From positions 1 to 64,000 of the forward strand of contig CACJEN010000005.1 in assembly GCA_902592445.1 (NCBI GenBank): DNA of 64,000 nt, read 5' to 3'. The translations under genes and the position numbers were made by a program. This stretch comes from an uncultured Pelagibacteraceae bacterium (lineage in GTDB: Bacteria > Pseudomonadota > Alphaproteobacteria > Pelagibacterales > Pelagibacteraceae). Positions 1-8,650 of this stretch are shown here, one piece after another. Position 1 is the stretch's first letter. Every line of letters starts with the position of its first letter. The notes below the pieces were generated by a model. The model ran no database searches and was not told the origin of the DNA. It saw only the letters and a list, made by a program, of their open reading frames with translations.

Positions 1-62
1 GTTGGTAGAGCATCTCGTTTACACCGAGGGGGTCAAAGGTTCGAGTCCTTTACTGCCCACCA
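1..62 (+). tRNA. tRNA-Val (anticodon TAC), 5' end cut by window edge
   Basis: The sequence has a D-arm remnant, an anticodon stem TCTCG/CGAGG enclosing the loop TTTACAC (anticodon TAC, valine), a T-arm with GGTTCGAGTCC, and the 3' acceptor strand ACTGCCC followed by an encoded ACCA. The acceptor 5' strand lies outside the window. Only 7 nt separate it from the next tRNA, so the two are very probably one transcript. Confidence 0.93.
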
Positions 63-69
63 AAATTAT

Positions 70-146
70 GGGGGTGTAGCTCAGTTGGTTAGAGCACGTG
101 CCTGTCACGCACGGGGCCGAGGGTTCGAGTCCCTTCACTCCCGCCA
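70..146 (+). tRNA. tRNA-Asp (anticodon GTC)
   Basis: A complete 77-nt cloverleaf. The acceptor strands GGGGGTG and CACTCCC pair with one G.T wobble. The anticodon stem CGTGC/GCACG holds the loop CTGTCAC, giving anticodon GTC (aspartate). The T-arm GGTTCGAGTCC and an encoded CCA are present. It points toward the 3' end of the truncated lon gene, 107 nt away. Confidence 0.96.
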
Positions 147-253
147 CCAATAAAATCAATACTATTTTACGCTAAAAATGTGACCTATCTGCTCTTTTAG
201 TTGATATAAAAGGTGCTATATAGATTCACGATGCTTGCGGAATTTTTAAAAGA

Positions 254-1921
254 TTACCTTTCAATAATACTGTTCCTTGTGACTTTAGATATTTCTCTTT
301 CTAGATTTCTAACACCTGACTCTCTTGTGTAACTTCTTATTATTTCCTTAATAGTTCCATCCTCTAAATTCATTTCTCCTTCTTTAACCCCATTATCTTT
401 TATTTGCTTTGGTAAAAGGTATTTATTTGCGATATTGATTTTTTCATCCTCTGTGTATCCCGGAATTCTTATTACTTCCATTCTATCCAAAAGTGGAGGT
501 AAAATGTTAAGGGTATTTGCAGTCGTAACAAACATTACATCTGACAAATCATAGTCAACTTCTAAATAATGATCGTTAAAAGTAGTATTTTGCTCAGGGT
601 CTAAGGCTTCTAATAAAGCTGAGGATGGATCTCCTCTATAATCATTTCCAATTTTATCTATTTCATCTAACAAAAATAATGGATTTTTTGTTCCAGCTTT
701 TTTCATCATTTGAATAATTTTTCCAGGTAGTGACCCAATATATGTTCTTCTATGACCCCTTACTTCAGCCTCATCTCTAACACCGCCTAATGACATTCTT
801 ACAAACTGTCTGTTTGTTGCTTTTGCTATAGATTTTCCTAATGAAGTTTTTCCAACACCTGGGGGACCTACTAAACAAAGAATTGGACCTTTAATCTTGT
901 CCATTCTTTTTTGAACTGCTAAAAATTCAATAATTCTCTCTTTAACTTTCTCTAATCCAAAATGATCTTCATCTAATATTTTTAAAGCTTTATTTAAATC
1001 AATATCAACTTTATCCTTTTTAAACCATGGAATATCAATCATCCAATCTAGATAATTTCTAACTACTGTAGCTTCAGCTGACATCGGGCTCATATTCTTT
1101 AGTTTTTTTAGTTCAGCCATACATTTTTTCTCAACTTCTTTAGGCATTTTAGCTTTTTGAATTGATTTCTTTAGGCTTGTAGTTTCATCTTTGCCATCTT
1201 CGATTTCACCAAGTTCTTTTTGGATAGCTTTTAGTTGCTCATTTAAATAATATTCTCTTTGGGTTTTCTCCATTTGTGTTTTAACACGACCTCTAATTCT
1301 CTTCTCAACACCAATGATACTTGTCTCATTTTCCATAATTTTGATAACACCATTCAATCTTTTTTTAACATCTAATGTTTCAAAAATTTGTTGTTTTTCC
1401 GAAATAGTGGCGTTTAAGTGAGATGCAATATTGTCAGCAATTTTCGATGGATCTTTAAGTTGTTTAATGTTGTTTATGGTTTCAGTTGAAACTTTTTTAT
1501 TAATAGAAGTTAGTTTTTCTAATCTTCTTACAGCTGTTAGTGCAAGAGGAAGTAAATCTTCATCTTTAACTAAAATATCTTTTTGATACTCAAATGTACA
1601 AGAAATAAATTTTTCATCATCTTTAAAATCAACAAGTTTTACTCTTTTAATTCCTTCAACTAAAACCTTGACTGTACCATCAGGTAATTTTAATAATTGT
1701 AAAATGTTACTTTCACATCCATACGAAAACACATCATTTTTTTTTGGATCATCAACCTCTGAATTTTTTTGAGTTACTAAGACAATTTTTTTATCACCTT
1801 TCATCACTTCATTTAGAGCTGTAATTGATTTATCTCTACCAACGAATAAAGGTATGACCATGCTAGGAAAGACAACTATGTCTCTCAAAGGTAATAAAGG
1901 TTGTGTAACTTTAACTTCCAT
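254..1921 (-). CDS. lon: Lon-type AAA+ protein lacking the C-terminal protease domain (truncated lon)
   Basis: This is the Lon (La) protein by its N-terminal substrate-binding domain (about residues 5-200), a helical linker, and a complete AAA+ module: Walker A GPPGVGKT at 352-359, Walker B LFLLDEID, sensor 1 near VTTAN and a sensor-2 region near ESGVRNLERE. The reading frame stops with TAA at residue 555, directly after the AAA+ alpha-helical subdomain. Family members are usually near 780-800 residues and continue into a Ser-Lys protease domain, which is absent. Only 107 bases remain before tRNA-Asp and no frame there resembles the missing domain, so this is not a simple frameshift inside the window. 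Upstream neighbours are clpX, clpP and tig, the usual proteostasis order. The protein could be a non-proteolytic unfoldase, a decaying gene, or an assembly join. Confidence 0.9.
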   Translation of the reverse strand: MEVKVTQPLLPLRDIVVFPSMVIPLFVGRDKSITALNEVMKGDKKIVLVTQKNSEVDDPKKNDVFSYGCESNILQLLKLPDGTVKVLVEGIKRVKLVDFKDDEKFISCTFEYQKDILVKDEDLLPLALTAVRRLEKLTSINKKVSTETINNIKQLKDPSKIADNIASHLNATISEKQQIFETLDVKKRLNGVIKIMENETSIIGVEKRIRGRVKTQMEKTQREYYLNEQLKAIQKELGEIEDGKDETTSLKKSIQKAKMPKEVEKKCMAELKKLKNMSPMSAEATVVRNYLDWMIDIPWFKKDKVDIDLNKALKILDEDHFGLEKVKERIIEFLAVQKRMDKIKGPILCLVGPPGVGKTSLGKSIAKATNRQFVRMSLGGVRDEAEVRGHRRTYIGSLPGKIIQMMKKAGTKNPLFLLDEIDKIGNDYRGDPSSALLEALDPEQNTTFNDHYLEVDYDLSDVMFVTTANTLNILPPLLDRMEVIRIPGYTEDEKINIANKYLLPKQIKDNGVKEGEMNLEDGTIKEIIRSYTRESGVRNLEREISKVTRNSIIER

Positions 1922-1983
1922 ATGTCGAATATGGATATTAAATAATATATTGCAATAGAAAATAGTTCTTTATTAACTTATTT

Positions 1984-3243
1984 TTAAGCCGCTGAGGTCT
2001 TATCGGACTTAGATTTGTTCTTGGAATGTACGACAACGGGTTGAGAAACACCTTTCGCCGCACCAGAATCGATGATTACTTCCTCTATATTTTCCTGACT
2101 AGGTAAATCAAACATCGTCTTTAATAAAATATTTTCAAGTATTGATCTTAATCCTCGCGCACCTGTTTTTTTACTTATTGCTTTATTTGCTATGTCTTTA
2201 ACTGCTTGATCTTTAAAAGTAAGTTTTACTCCTTCAAGTTTAAATAGTTCCTGATATTGTTTTATTAAAGAATTTTTTGGTTCTAATAAAATTTTAACTA
2301 ATGATTTTTCATCTAAATCTTCTAATGTAGCTGTAATTGGAAGTCTGCCAATAAATTCGGGTATCAAACCATATTTTAATAAATCTTCAGGTTCAAGATT
2401 TTTCATCCATTCTCCAGTTTTTTTATCTTCAATACTTTTCACCTCTGCACCAAAACCAATGGATGAACCTTTGTCTCTTTGAGAAATTATTTTATCTAAA
2501 CCAGCAAACGCACCCCCACAAATAAATAAAATATTAGTTGTATCTACTTGAAGAAATTCTTGTTGTGGATGTTTTCTACCCCCTTGAGGAGGAACACTGG
2601 CAACTGTGCCTTCCATTATTTTTAATAAAGCTTGTTGAACACCTTCTCCTGAAACATCTCTAGTAATAGATGGATTTTCAGATTTTCGACTAATTTTATC
2701 AACTTCATCAATATATACTATTCCTCTTTGAGCTTTTTCAACATTGTAATCTGCTGATTGTAAAAGTTTAAGAATAATATTTTCAACATCCTCACCTACA
2801 TAACCTGCTTCGGTTAAGGTTGTTGCATCTGCCATGGTAAACGGAACATCTAATATTCTTGCTAATGTTTGAGCTAGTAATGTTTTTCCACAACCAGTTG
2901 GGCCAACCAACATAATATTTGATTTTGATAACTCAACTGTTTTGCTTGTTTTATTTTCGTAGTTCAATCTTTTGTAATGATTATGAACAGCAACTGATAA
3001 AACTTTTTTTGCGTGATCTTGACCAATTACATAATCATCTAAGACTGTACAAATTTCTTTTGGAGATGGTAAACCATCTTGATGTTTAACAAATGTATCT
3101 TTACTCTCTTCTTTGATAATATCCATACAAAGCTCAACACATTCATCACAAATAAAAACAGTTGGACCTGCAATTAGCTTTCTAACTTCGTGTTGGCTTT
3201 TCCCACAAAATGAACAGTAAAGAATATTTTTGTTATTACTCAT
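1984..3243 (-). CDS. clpX: ClpX, ATP-dependent unfoldase subunit of ClpXP
   Basis: ClpX recognises tagged or damaged proteins, unfolds them with ATP and feeds them to ClpP in the cytoplasm. The 419-residue protein has an N-terminal C4 zinc finger (Cys10, Cys13, Cys32, Cys35), Walker A GPTGCGKT at 114-121, the pore loop GYVGEDVE, Walker B with DEVDKI, and a RPIT-type sensor region before the C-terminal AAA+ lid. The length matches the family. The last 20 or so residues are a low-complexity Lys/Ser-rich tail. It lies 90 nt downstream of clpP and 62 nt upstream of lon on the same strand, so one proteostasis transcript is likely. Confidence 0.98.
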   Translation of the reverse strand: MSNNKNILYCSFCGKSQHEVRKLIAGPTVFICDECVELCMDIIKEESKDTFVKHQDGLPSPKEICTVLDDYVIGQDHAKKVLSVAVHNHYKRLNYENKTSKTVELSKSNIMLVGPTGCGKTLLAQTLARILDVPFTMADATTLTEAGYVGEDVENIILKLLQSADYNVEKAQRGIVYIDEVDKISRKSENPSITRDVSGEGVQQALLKIMEGTVASVPPQGGRKHPQQEFLQVDTTNILFICGGAFAGLDKIISQRDKGSSIGFGAEVKSIEDKKTGEWMKNLEPEDLLKYGLIPEFIGRLPITATLEDLDEKSLVKILLEPKNSLIKQYQELFKLEGVKLTFKDQAVKDIANKAISKKTGARGLRSILENILLKTMFDLPSQENIEEVIIDSGAAKGVSQPVVVHSKNKSKSDKTSAA

Positions 3244-3333
3244 AATTTTTTTTTATCGAATCAATTTTTATACTTTATTACAATTATCTCTTCTTAATCA
3301 AGTGGAGGTTGTGGATTAACTAGATATAGTTGT

Positions 3334-3945
3334 TTACTCTCTCTTATCTACTACTTTATCTATTAAACCAAAATCTTTGGCATTATTTGGAGTCATAAAA
3401 TTATCTCTTTCTAATGCAGATTTAATTTCATCAACTGACTTTCCTGTATGTTTTGAATAAATTTCATTTAATCTTTTTTTCAAAGATAAAACTTCATTGG
3501 CATGTATTTCTATGTCTGTAGCTTGACCTTGAAATCCTGCTGATGGTTGATGAACCATAATTCTTGAATTTGGAAGTGAAAATCTTTTTCCTTTCGCGCC
3601 CGCTGCTAATAAAAAAGACCCCATGCTAGCAGCCTGTCCGATACATAAAGTGTTTACTTCTGGTTTAATATATTGCATGGTATCGTATATACCTAAGCCA
3701 GCAGTTACCAGTCCACCTGGGCTGTTTATATATAAAGATATTTCTTTTTTTGGATCTTCGCTTTCTAAAAATAATAATTGCGCTGTTACTAATGAAGCAA
3801 CGGTATCGTTAATTGGGCCCACTACAAAAACAATTCTTTCTTTTAAAAGTCTTGAGTAAATATCATAAGCTCTTTCACCTCTGCTGGATTGTTCCACAAC
3901 CATAGGGACAAGAGTATTTAGCTGTTCGGATAATTTTGATGTCAT
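3334..3945 (-). CDS. clpP: ClpP, ATP-dependent Clp protease proteolytic subunit
   Basis: This is the serine protease core that degrades substrates delivered by ClpX or ClpA. The 203-residue length is typical. The catalytic triad is visible as Ser107 in GQAASMGS, His132 in RIMVHQPS and Asp181 in the ERDNF motif. The oligomerisation-handle and oxyanion-loop regions (SPGG) are intact. It sits between tig and clpX, with 33 nt to tig. Because the neighbouring Lon lacks its protease domain, ClpXP may carry a larger share of cytoplasmic proteolysis in this cell; that is an inference. Confidence 0.98.
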   Translation of the reverse strand: MTSKLSEQLNTLVPMVVEQSSRGERAYDIYSRLLKERIVFVVGPINDTVASLVTAQLLFLESEDPKKEISLYINSPGGLVTAGLGIYDTMQYIKPEVNTLCIGQAASMGSFLLAAGAKGKRFSLPNSRIMVHQPSAGFQGQATDIEIHANEVLSLKKRLNEIYSKHTGKSVDEIKSALERDNFMTPNNAKDFGLIDKVVDKRE

Positions 3946-3978
3946 AAGTTGATTCGATTTTACTTATACAACTTGTGA

Positions 3979-5415
3979 TTACTTTTTGCTAACCTTTTTT
4001 GCTTGGACTTTTTTCTTTGAAGGAGTTTTGGGTTTTTTAGAAACTGTTTCTTTATTTTCTTTTACTTTTGTTTTTTTTTCATCAGAGCTTAGTTTTGCTA
4101 ATTTCTCTTGCTCTTTTAAGTTTATTTCGTTTTCAGCTTTTAATATCTTTTCTGCCTCATCTTTAGAAATTTGTTTTTTGATTACTTTTGCTGATTTTTT
4201 TATTTCATTGATGATTTTTTCCTCATAAATTGATCCTCTAATACCATCAATTGCTGATGGATTTTTTTCATAATACTCTTTTACCATTTTTTCTTGACCT
4301 GGCATCATTCTAAATTGTTTTTGAATTTCGGCATTCACTTCCTCTTGAGAAACTTTAATATTATTTTTTTCTCCAAAAGCATTTAGAATTAAACCTGTTT
4401 TAATTCTTTTTTGAGCTTGTTCTTCAAGAGATTTCTTGTTTTTCTTTAATTCATCTTCCTTCATTCCTTGAGATAAAATCTGAACTTCTTGTTCAATTAA
4501 ATTCTGAGGAAGGTCATCTAATTTTTGTTTTTCTACTTGATCTAAAATCTGTTTTTTAGATATTAAATCAAGTGAATTTTTAAACTCATCATTTATTTGT
4601 TTTGATATTAATTCTTTTAAATTATTTAAATCCGTAGCACCTAATGTTTTTGCAAAATCATCATTAATTTTTACATCTTCAGGAGTTTTTACAGAATTAA
4701 TTTTACAGTCAAATACTGCTTTTTTATTTATTAATTCTTTTTTTGGAAAGTTTTCTGGAAGATTTACTTCAACTTTTTTAGTGTCATTTTTTTTAACTCC
4801 TTCTAATTGTTTATCAAAGCCTTTGATAAACAAATTTTTGCCAAGCACTAATTGTGTATTCTTTCCTTCGTTCCCTTCGAAGTCATTACCATCGACTGTT
4901 GCTTTATAATCAAACGCTACTAAGTCTTTAGTTTTTGCGGTGTATTTTTCATCTACTTCTTTAAAATTATTTTGGCTCTTTGCAATTTGATCAATTCTTT
5001 TATCTGTTTCGGTATTGTCAATTTTCACCTCATAATCATCTACTTTGATTTTGTTGATAGATGAAACATCTATATTTGGTAATTCTGTTACGGTAATTAT
5101 ATATTCTAGGTCTTTTCCTTCTCCAAAAGATTTTAAATCAATTTTAGGCTGTCCAGCTGGTTTAATTTTGTTCTCTTGAAGGGCCTTGGTAGTTGTATCC
5201 TTTAAAACTTTATCAATGACTTCTCCATAAACAGCTTTACCAAACTGTCTTTTTAGAATTTCTGTTGGAACTTTTCCAGGTCTAAATCCTTTAAGAACTA
5301 CGTCTTTTCTAATTTCATCGTACTTTTCATCCATATATCCGGAGATAGTTTTTTTATCGATGAAGACTTTTAGATCTTTCTGTAAACCTTTTTTATTTTC
5401 TACTGTTACTTTCAT
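3979..5415 (-). CDS. tig: Trigger factor, ribosome-associated peptidyl-prolyl isomerase chaperone
   Basis: Trigger factor binds at the ribosome exit tunnel and helps nascent chains fold. The 478-residue product shows the ribosome-binding signature region with GFRPGKVP near residue 40, a central FKBP-like PPIase domain and a long helical C-terminal arm. I chose the ATG at 5413-5415 (MKVTVENKK) rather than an upstream in-frame ATG because the longer version would run into tRNA-Leu. It is longer than the usual 430-450 residues because of a Lys/Ser/Thr-rich tail of about 50 residues, which looks disordered. It is the first protein gene of the tig-clpP-clpX-lon run. Confidence 0.96.
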   Translation of the reverse strand: MKVTVENKKGLQKDLKVFIDKKTISGYMDEKYDEIRKDVVLKGFRPGKVPTEILKRQFGKAVYGEVIDKVLKDTTTKALQENKIKPAGQPKIDLKSFGEGKDLEYIITVTELPNIDVSSINKIKVDDYEVKIDNTETDKRIDQIAKSQNNFKEVDEKYTAKTKDLVAFDYKATVDGNDFEGNEGKNTQLVLGKNLFIKGFDKQLEGVKKNDTKKVEVNLPENFPKKELINKKAVFDCKINSVKTPEDVKINDDFAKTLGATDLNNLKELISKQINDEFKNSLDLISKKQILDQVEKQKLDDLPQNLIEQEVQILSQGMKEDELKKNKKSLEEQAQKRIKTGLILNAFGEKNNIKVSQEEVNAEIQKQFRMMPGQEKMVKEYYEKNPSAIDGIRGSIYEEKIINEIKKSAKVIKKQISKDEAEKILKAENEINLKEQEKLAKLSSDEKKTKVKENKETVSKKPKTPSKKKVQAKKVSKK

Positions 5416-5424
5416 AATTTTAAA

Positions 5425-5509
5425 TGGTAGGGCGAAAAGGACTCGAACCTTCACCGATTGCTCGACTGGTTCCTAAGACCAGCGCGTCTACCAATTCCGC
5501 CATCGCCCC
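5425..5509 (-). tRNA. tRNA-Leu (anticodon TAG)
   Basis: On the minus strand an 85-nt cloverleaf with long variable arm starts GGGGCGA and ends TCGCCCT plus ACCA, with encoded CCA. The anticodon stem CTGGT/ACCAG holds the loop CTTAGGA, giving TAG (leucine). The extra arm and the T-arm GGTTCGAGTCC fit a class II tRNA. It ends 9 nt before the tig start codon, so tig may be read from the tRNA promoter. Confidence 0.95.
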
Positions 5510-5595
5510 AGTTAAATTATGCAGTTTTATATATTATTGAACTAATTTGTCCAATCCGAATAATAGTGTAAAAGTATAAAGAAATTAAAAAAATT

Positions 5596-5844
5596 ATGGT
5601 TGTTTCGCCTTGCATCAGTATATGTAGAACAGACCCAGTCACTGGTTATTGTTATGGCTGTGCTAGGAACAACGATGAAAAAAGAAACTGGAAAGATCCG
5701 GCTACGACTGATGAGTGGAAGAATAAAAATCTTGAAGAAATTCAAGAACGAATGAATGGATGGCAATTAGAAAGCTTTAAAGAGTCTTATGATCACAAAG
5801 TTAATAAAGGAATGTCATTATTTAAAAAAAATTTAACTAAATGA
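5596..5844 (+). CDS. DUF1289 family small cysteine-motif protein
   Basis: The 82-residue protein begins with the pattern characteristic of DUF1289: Cys6-x3-Cys10, then DPVTGYCYGC with Cys19 and Cys22, followed by a Trp/Lys-rich helix. The four cysteines could bind a metal or iron-sulfur cluster; the family's function is unknown. Its stop codon overlaps the ATG of the next small gene (ATGA), which suggests co-translation. No signal peptide is visible, so it is probably cytoplasmic. Confidence 0.85.
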   Translation: MVVSPCISICRTDPVTGYCYGCARNNDEKRNWKDPATTDEWKNKNLEEIQERMNGWQLESFKESYDHKVNKGMSLFKKNLTK

Positions 5845-6008
5845 ATAAAACAAATTTAGCAATTATAATTTATGTTATAGGTATTATTATTGGTATGTTT
5901 GTATTGGATATATGGAGTGCTGAAACTAGTCCAAAAGCTATTTTAGGAATGATTTGGACAGCTCTTTTTGCAATAGCTTTATATTACGCTGAAAAAAAAG
6001 AAAATTAA
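5841..6008 (+). CDS. Small two-helix membrane protein, 55 residues
   Basis: This short reading frame starts at an ATG that overlaps the stop of the DUF1289 gene. It encodes two hydrophobic segments (about residues 6-23 and 34-49) separated by a short loop with a DIWSAETSP stretch, and ends with a charged tail. The overlap and the clean hydrophobic pattern argue that it is real. I do not recognise a family. Confidence 0.7.
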   Translation: MNKTNLAIIIYVIGIIIGMFVLDIWSAETSPKAILGMIWTALFAIALYYAEKKEN

Positions 6009-6019
6009 TTTAATTTATA

Positions 6020-6160
6020 TTATTTTTTTGTTGAATAATTAGATTTCGTATTCTTTATAATTTTTTTTTTAAATGGATTATTAAAGTTTGAAGAAAAATT
6101 ATTTTTAAATCGTGCATAGTTTTGCTTTTGAGCTTGTTTCATTGCTTTTTTTGAAGACAT
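6020..6160 (-). CDS. Tiny lysine-rich basic protein, 46 residues
   Basis: The minus-strand frame starts MSSKKAMKQAQKQ and has about 15 Lys/Arg residues and many Asn, with almost no acidic residues. It fills the space between the small membrane gene and the histidine phosphatase gene almost exactly. Such composition suggests binding to RNA, DNA or the ribosome. No family is recognised; two more very basic mini-proteins occur in the window at 18171 and 36070. Confidence 0.55.
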   Translation of the reverse strand: MSSKKAMKQAQKQNYARFKNNFSSNFNNPFKKKIIKNTKSNYSTKK

Positions 6161-6183
6161 AATTTAATTAAATATAATTATAT

Positions 6184-6738
6184 TCACATTGTCTCAATTG
6201 ATCCAATAATTTCATAATTTTTATCAGAAACAACTATTTCACCTGAGCTTACTGCTACATTTAGCATTGATGAAATAACGACATAGTGCGTAATTAGAAC
6301 TAAATTTTTATTACTTTTCCAGTTTTTTATAAATTTCTTAAGATTCTCAATTTGTATTTTCTCATTTTTGGCAAAATTTGCAGAATAAAAAGAATTTAGT
6401 GCATCAAATGTTTCAAAATCATTAAAGGCAAATTTTGCAGTGTCTTTACACCTACACCACTCGCTCGATAAAACTTTATCAATTTTAATTTTTTTTGTTT
6501 TAAAAAATTCTCCAATAAGTTTTGATTGACTAATGCCCTCATGGTTTAAATTTCTTTGTGTAGAACAGTCATTTATATTAAAGTTTTCTGGATCACCTCC
6601 GCCGGGTGCATAAGCATGTCTAATAAATATTATTTTACCACCCTCTTTTAAGCTTTCTAAAATTTTATCCTCAGAAAATACTTGGTTTGAAAATGTTAAA
6701 GATATAAGGATTAGTAAAAATAATTTAAATATTTTCAT
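6184..6738 (-). CDS. Periplasmic histidine phosphatase family protein
   Basis: A 184-residue protein with an N-terminal signal peptide (about residues 1-22). The branch-2-like phosphatase core is shown by Arg40-His41 in the IRHAYAPG motif, Arg96 in the SSEWCRCKDTA motif and His151 in LITHYV. The nucleophilic histidine would be phosphorylated during hydrolysis of a phosphoester; the substrate cannot be told. Cys58, Cys95 and Cys97 could form a disulfide in the periplasm. Its start codon is only 3 bases from the start codon of the divergent uracil-DNA glycosylase gene. Confidence 0.85.
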   Translation of the reverse strand: MKIFKLFLLILISLTFSNQVFSEDKILESLKEGGKIIFIRHAYAPGGGDPENFNINDCSTQRNLNHEGISQSKLIGEFFKTKKIKIDKVLSSEWCRCKDTAKFAFNDFETFDALNSFYSANFAKNEKIQIENLKKFIKNWKSNKNLVLITHYVVISSMLNVAVSSGEIVVSDKNYEIIGSIETM

Positions 6739-6741
6739 TTA

Positions 6742-7416
6742 ATGAAAAAAAATTTTAATAAACTTAATAATTCTATTATTAAATGTATCAAATGCAAAAG
6801 ACTAGTTAATTTTAGAACGAAAATTTCTATTCAAAAACGAAAACAATTTATTAATGAGAAATATTGGGGAAAACCAATTACAGGCTATGGGGATACAAAT
6901 GGAAAAATTTTGCTTGTTGGATTAGCACCAGCAGCTCATGGTGGAAATAGAACAGGAAGAGTTTTTACAGGCGATAAATCTTCGGATTTTTTATACAAGT
7001 GTTTACACAAAGTAAAAATAGCTAATCAACCAAACTCAGATTATCTTGATGATGGACTGAAGTTAAAAAATGCTTTTATTACTACTGCTTTAAAATGTGT
7101 TCCACCTGAGGACAAACCATTAAAAAAAGAATTAGATCAATGTTTTAAATACTTTAATCAAGAAATAAATTTTCTTAAAGACCTTAAGGTTATAGTTGCT
7201 CTAGGAAAAATTGCATTTGATGCTTGTAAATACTTTTACAAATCTAATTATAATTTTAATGAAAATATTAAATTTGAGCACAATAAAGTATTTAAATTAC
7301 CCAATAATATATTATTGATTGGCTGCTACCACCCAAGTCCTAGAAACGTAAATACTGGAAGAATTAATGAAAAGAAAATGGTTCAATTATTTAAAAAAGT
7401 ATTAAAATTAGTTTAG
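6742..7416 (+). CDS. Uracil-DNA glycosylase, family 5 (UdgB type)
   Basis: This enzyme removes uracil and other deaminated bases from DNA. It shows the family 5 motif GLAPAAHGGNRTGR (about 60-73), where the usual Asp/Asn of other families is replaced, and motif HPSPRN near 197. Four cysteines placed at 15, 18, 119 and 134 fit the [4Fe-4S] ligands of the family. The length of 224 residues is typical. It converges on ybgC with an overlap of a few bases, and its 5' end nearly touches the divergent histidine phosphatase gene. Confidence 0.9.
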   Translation: MKKNFNKLNNSIIKCIKCKRLVNFRTKISIQKRKQFINEKYWGKPITGYGDTNGKILLVGLAPAAHGGNRTGRVFTGDKSSDFLYKCLHKVKIANQPNSDYLDDGLKLKNAFITTALKCVPPEDKPLKKELDQCFKYFNQEINFLKDLKVIVALGKIAFDACKYFYKSNYNFNENIKFEHNKVFKLPNNILLIGCYHPSPRNVNTGRINEKKMVQLFKKVLKLV

Positions 7417-7803
7417 AAGCTTTTCTAAAATCTCAGGAATTTTTACAGGTTTACCTTTTTTATTTACTGTTACCAATTTAACATCAGCTTCAGATATTGT
7501 TTCTTCATCCTTTTTAATTATCTGTTTCATTGTAAAAGAAGTTTTAGTTTTTGTTAATACTGAGGAAATTATTTCAAGTTCATCTTCAAATCTTGCAGGT
7601 TTTTTATATTCAATGTTACAAGACTTCACAATTATTATTGTGGCATAATCTTTTAGAAGTTTAGTATTAGTTAATCCTAATGAATATATAGCTTCAGAAC
7701 GAGCTCTCTCTAAATATTTTAAATAATTTGCGTAATAAACTACACCACCTGAGTCTGTATCCTCATAATAAATTTTAACTTTATATATAAACTGTTTTGA
7801 CAT
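7408..7803 (-). CDS. ybgC: Acyl-CoA thioesterase YbgC/4HBT family
   Basis: A 131-residue hotdog-fold thioesterase. The signature YYEDTDSGGVVYYANYL (about 12-28) carries the catalytic Asp17, followed by ERARSE. YbgC proteins hydrolyse short-chain or malonyl-type acyl-CoAs and are usually coded with tol-pal genes; that partner cluster is not in this window. The 3' end overlaps the convergent UDG gene. The start codon is close to the divergent small membrane gene. Confidence 0.88.
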   Translation of the reverse strand: MSKQFIYKVKIYYEDTDSGGVVYYANYLKYLERARSEAIYSLGLTNTKLLKDYATIIIVKSCNIEYKKPARFEDELEIISSVLTKTKTSFTMKQIIKKDEETISEADVKLVTVNKKGKPVKIPEILEKLLN

Positions 7804-7853
7804 TAATTAATCATATCAAAATAGTAATTTTTTTAATACTAATCATTAACTTT

Positions 7854-8000
7854 ATGAAAATTTATTTTATTTGGTTAATAGGTGTAATTTTATGGAATTT
7901 TGGTTATCCAATTGCAACACCTATTGAGGATGTTGTTGTGGCAATATTGTTATCCTTGTTAAGCTATATACTTAAACAAAAAGTTAAAATTTTAAATTAG
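7854..8000 (+). CDS. Small hydrophobic membrane protein, 48 residues
   Basis: Starting at the ATG at 7854, the frame encodes a mostly hydrophobic peptide with two likely membrane segments (about 2-16 and 24-40) flanking a PIATPIED loop, then a Lys-rich tail. An upstream in-frame ATG at 7797 exists but lies within the first codons of divergent ybgC, so the shorter start is preferred. The end overlaps the stop of the convergent DUF3047 gene by 4 nt. Function unknown. Confidence 0.6.
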   Translation: MKIYFIWLIGVILWNFGYPIATPIEDVVVAILLSLLSYILKQKVKILN

Positions 8001-8650
8001 TTAGCTGAAAAATATATATTTTGGTAATAGCTTATTGACTTATTTTTTGAATTATCTGTATCAGCCATAATTGCGACCCCATCTATTTCACTGACGTCTA
8101 AATCATGAAATTTTTTAAAATCCTCTTTAACATTAGCCTTGACAGTTACCCATTCATTTAAATTTTCATTAGTTGTTGATAAAACTTTATCAATTGATTT
8201 TTTTGTAAAAGGACTTGGCCAGTTTTCTCCTATTTTATTATTACTTGAAAAAACGTAGTTTATTGCTCTATTTGATAATACAGTAGCACCAGTTTTTTTA
8301 ATTACAAAAACCCTTGCAGCGTAATCATGCCCCTTTTTACTTTTCTCATTTATTCCTTTTAAATCTCTCTCAACTTTCCATGTAATATTGATAAAAGGTG
8401 TAGAATTAAGATTGATGGTAAACTTTTTTCCAAGTCCAGAAGCCGCATTATCAGCAACCGCCTTGAGATAATTACCATTTTCATTTGAGCCAAGTGAATA
8501 ATTAGTTTTATTATCAGCTCCTCTAACTTTTCTAACCTCTAAGGATTGAAGTTCAGTATCTGTAAAATCAAAAATGTTAATTTTTTCTGCAAAAGTAAAA
8601 TTAATAACTAGTATTGATATAATAATAGATTTAAAACAAATTTTGATCAC
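7997..8650 (-). CDS. Secreted DUF3047 family protein
   Basis: The 217-residue protein has a signal peptide (about 1-21) and a single beta-rich domain fitting DUF3047: the ITWKVER stretch, DYAARVFV, an AINYVFS strand, and near the C terminus the DVSEIDGVAIMADTDNS segment. Proteins of this family are periplasmic or outer-membrane associated and uncharacterised. The 446 bases upstream contain no confident gene. Confidence 0.8.
   Translation of the reverse strand: MIKICFKSIIISILVINFTFAEKINIFDFTDTELQSLEVRKVRGADNKTNYSLGSNENGNYLKAVADNAASGLGKKFTINLNSTPFINITWKVERDLKGINEKSKKGHDYAARVFVIKKTGATVLSNRAINYVFSSNNKIGENWPSPFTKKSIDKVLSTTNENLNEWVTVKANVKEDFKKFHDLDVSEIDGVAIMADTDNSKNKSISYYQNIYFSAN

Noticed and set aside
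1-146. Signs of an integrated element at the tRNA pair
   Set aside because: No integrase, repeat of the tRNA end or foreign composition is visible within the window.
5542-5766. 74-codon frame opposite the DUF1289 gene
   Set aside because: It is the antisense of a recognised gene and shows no domain.
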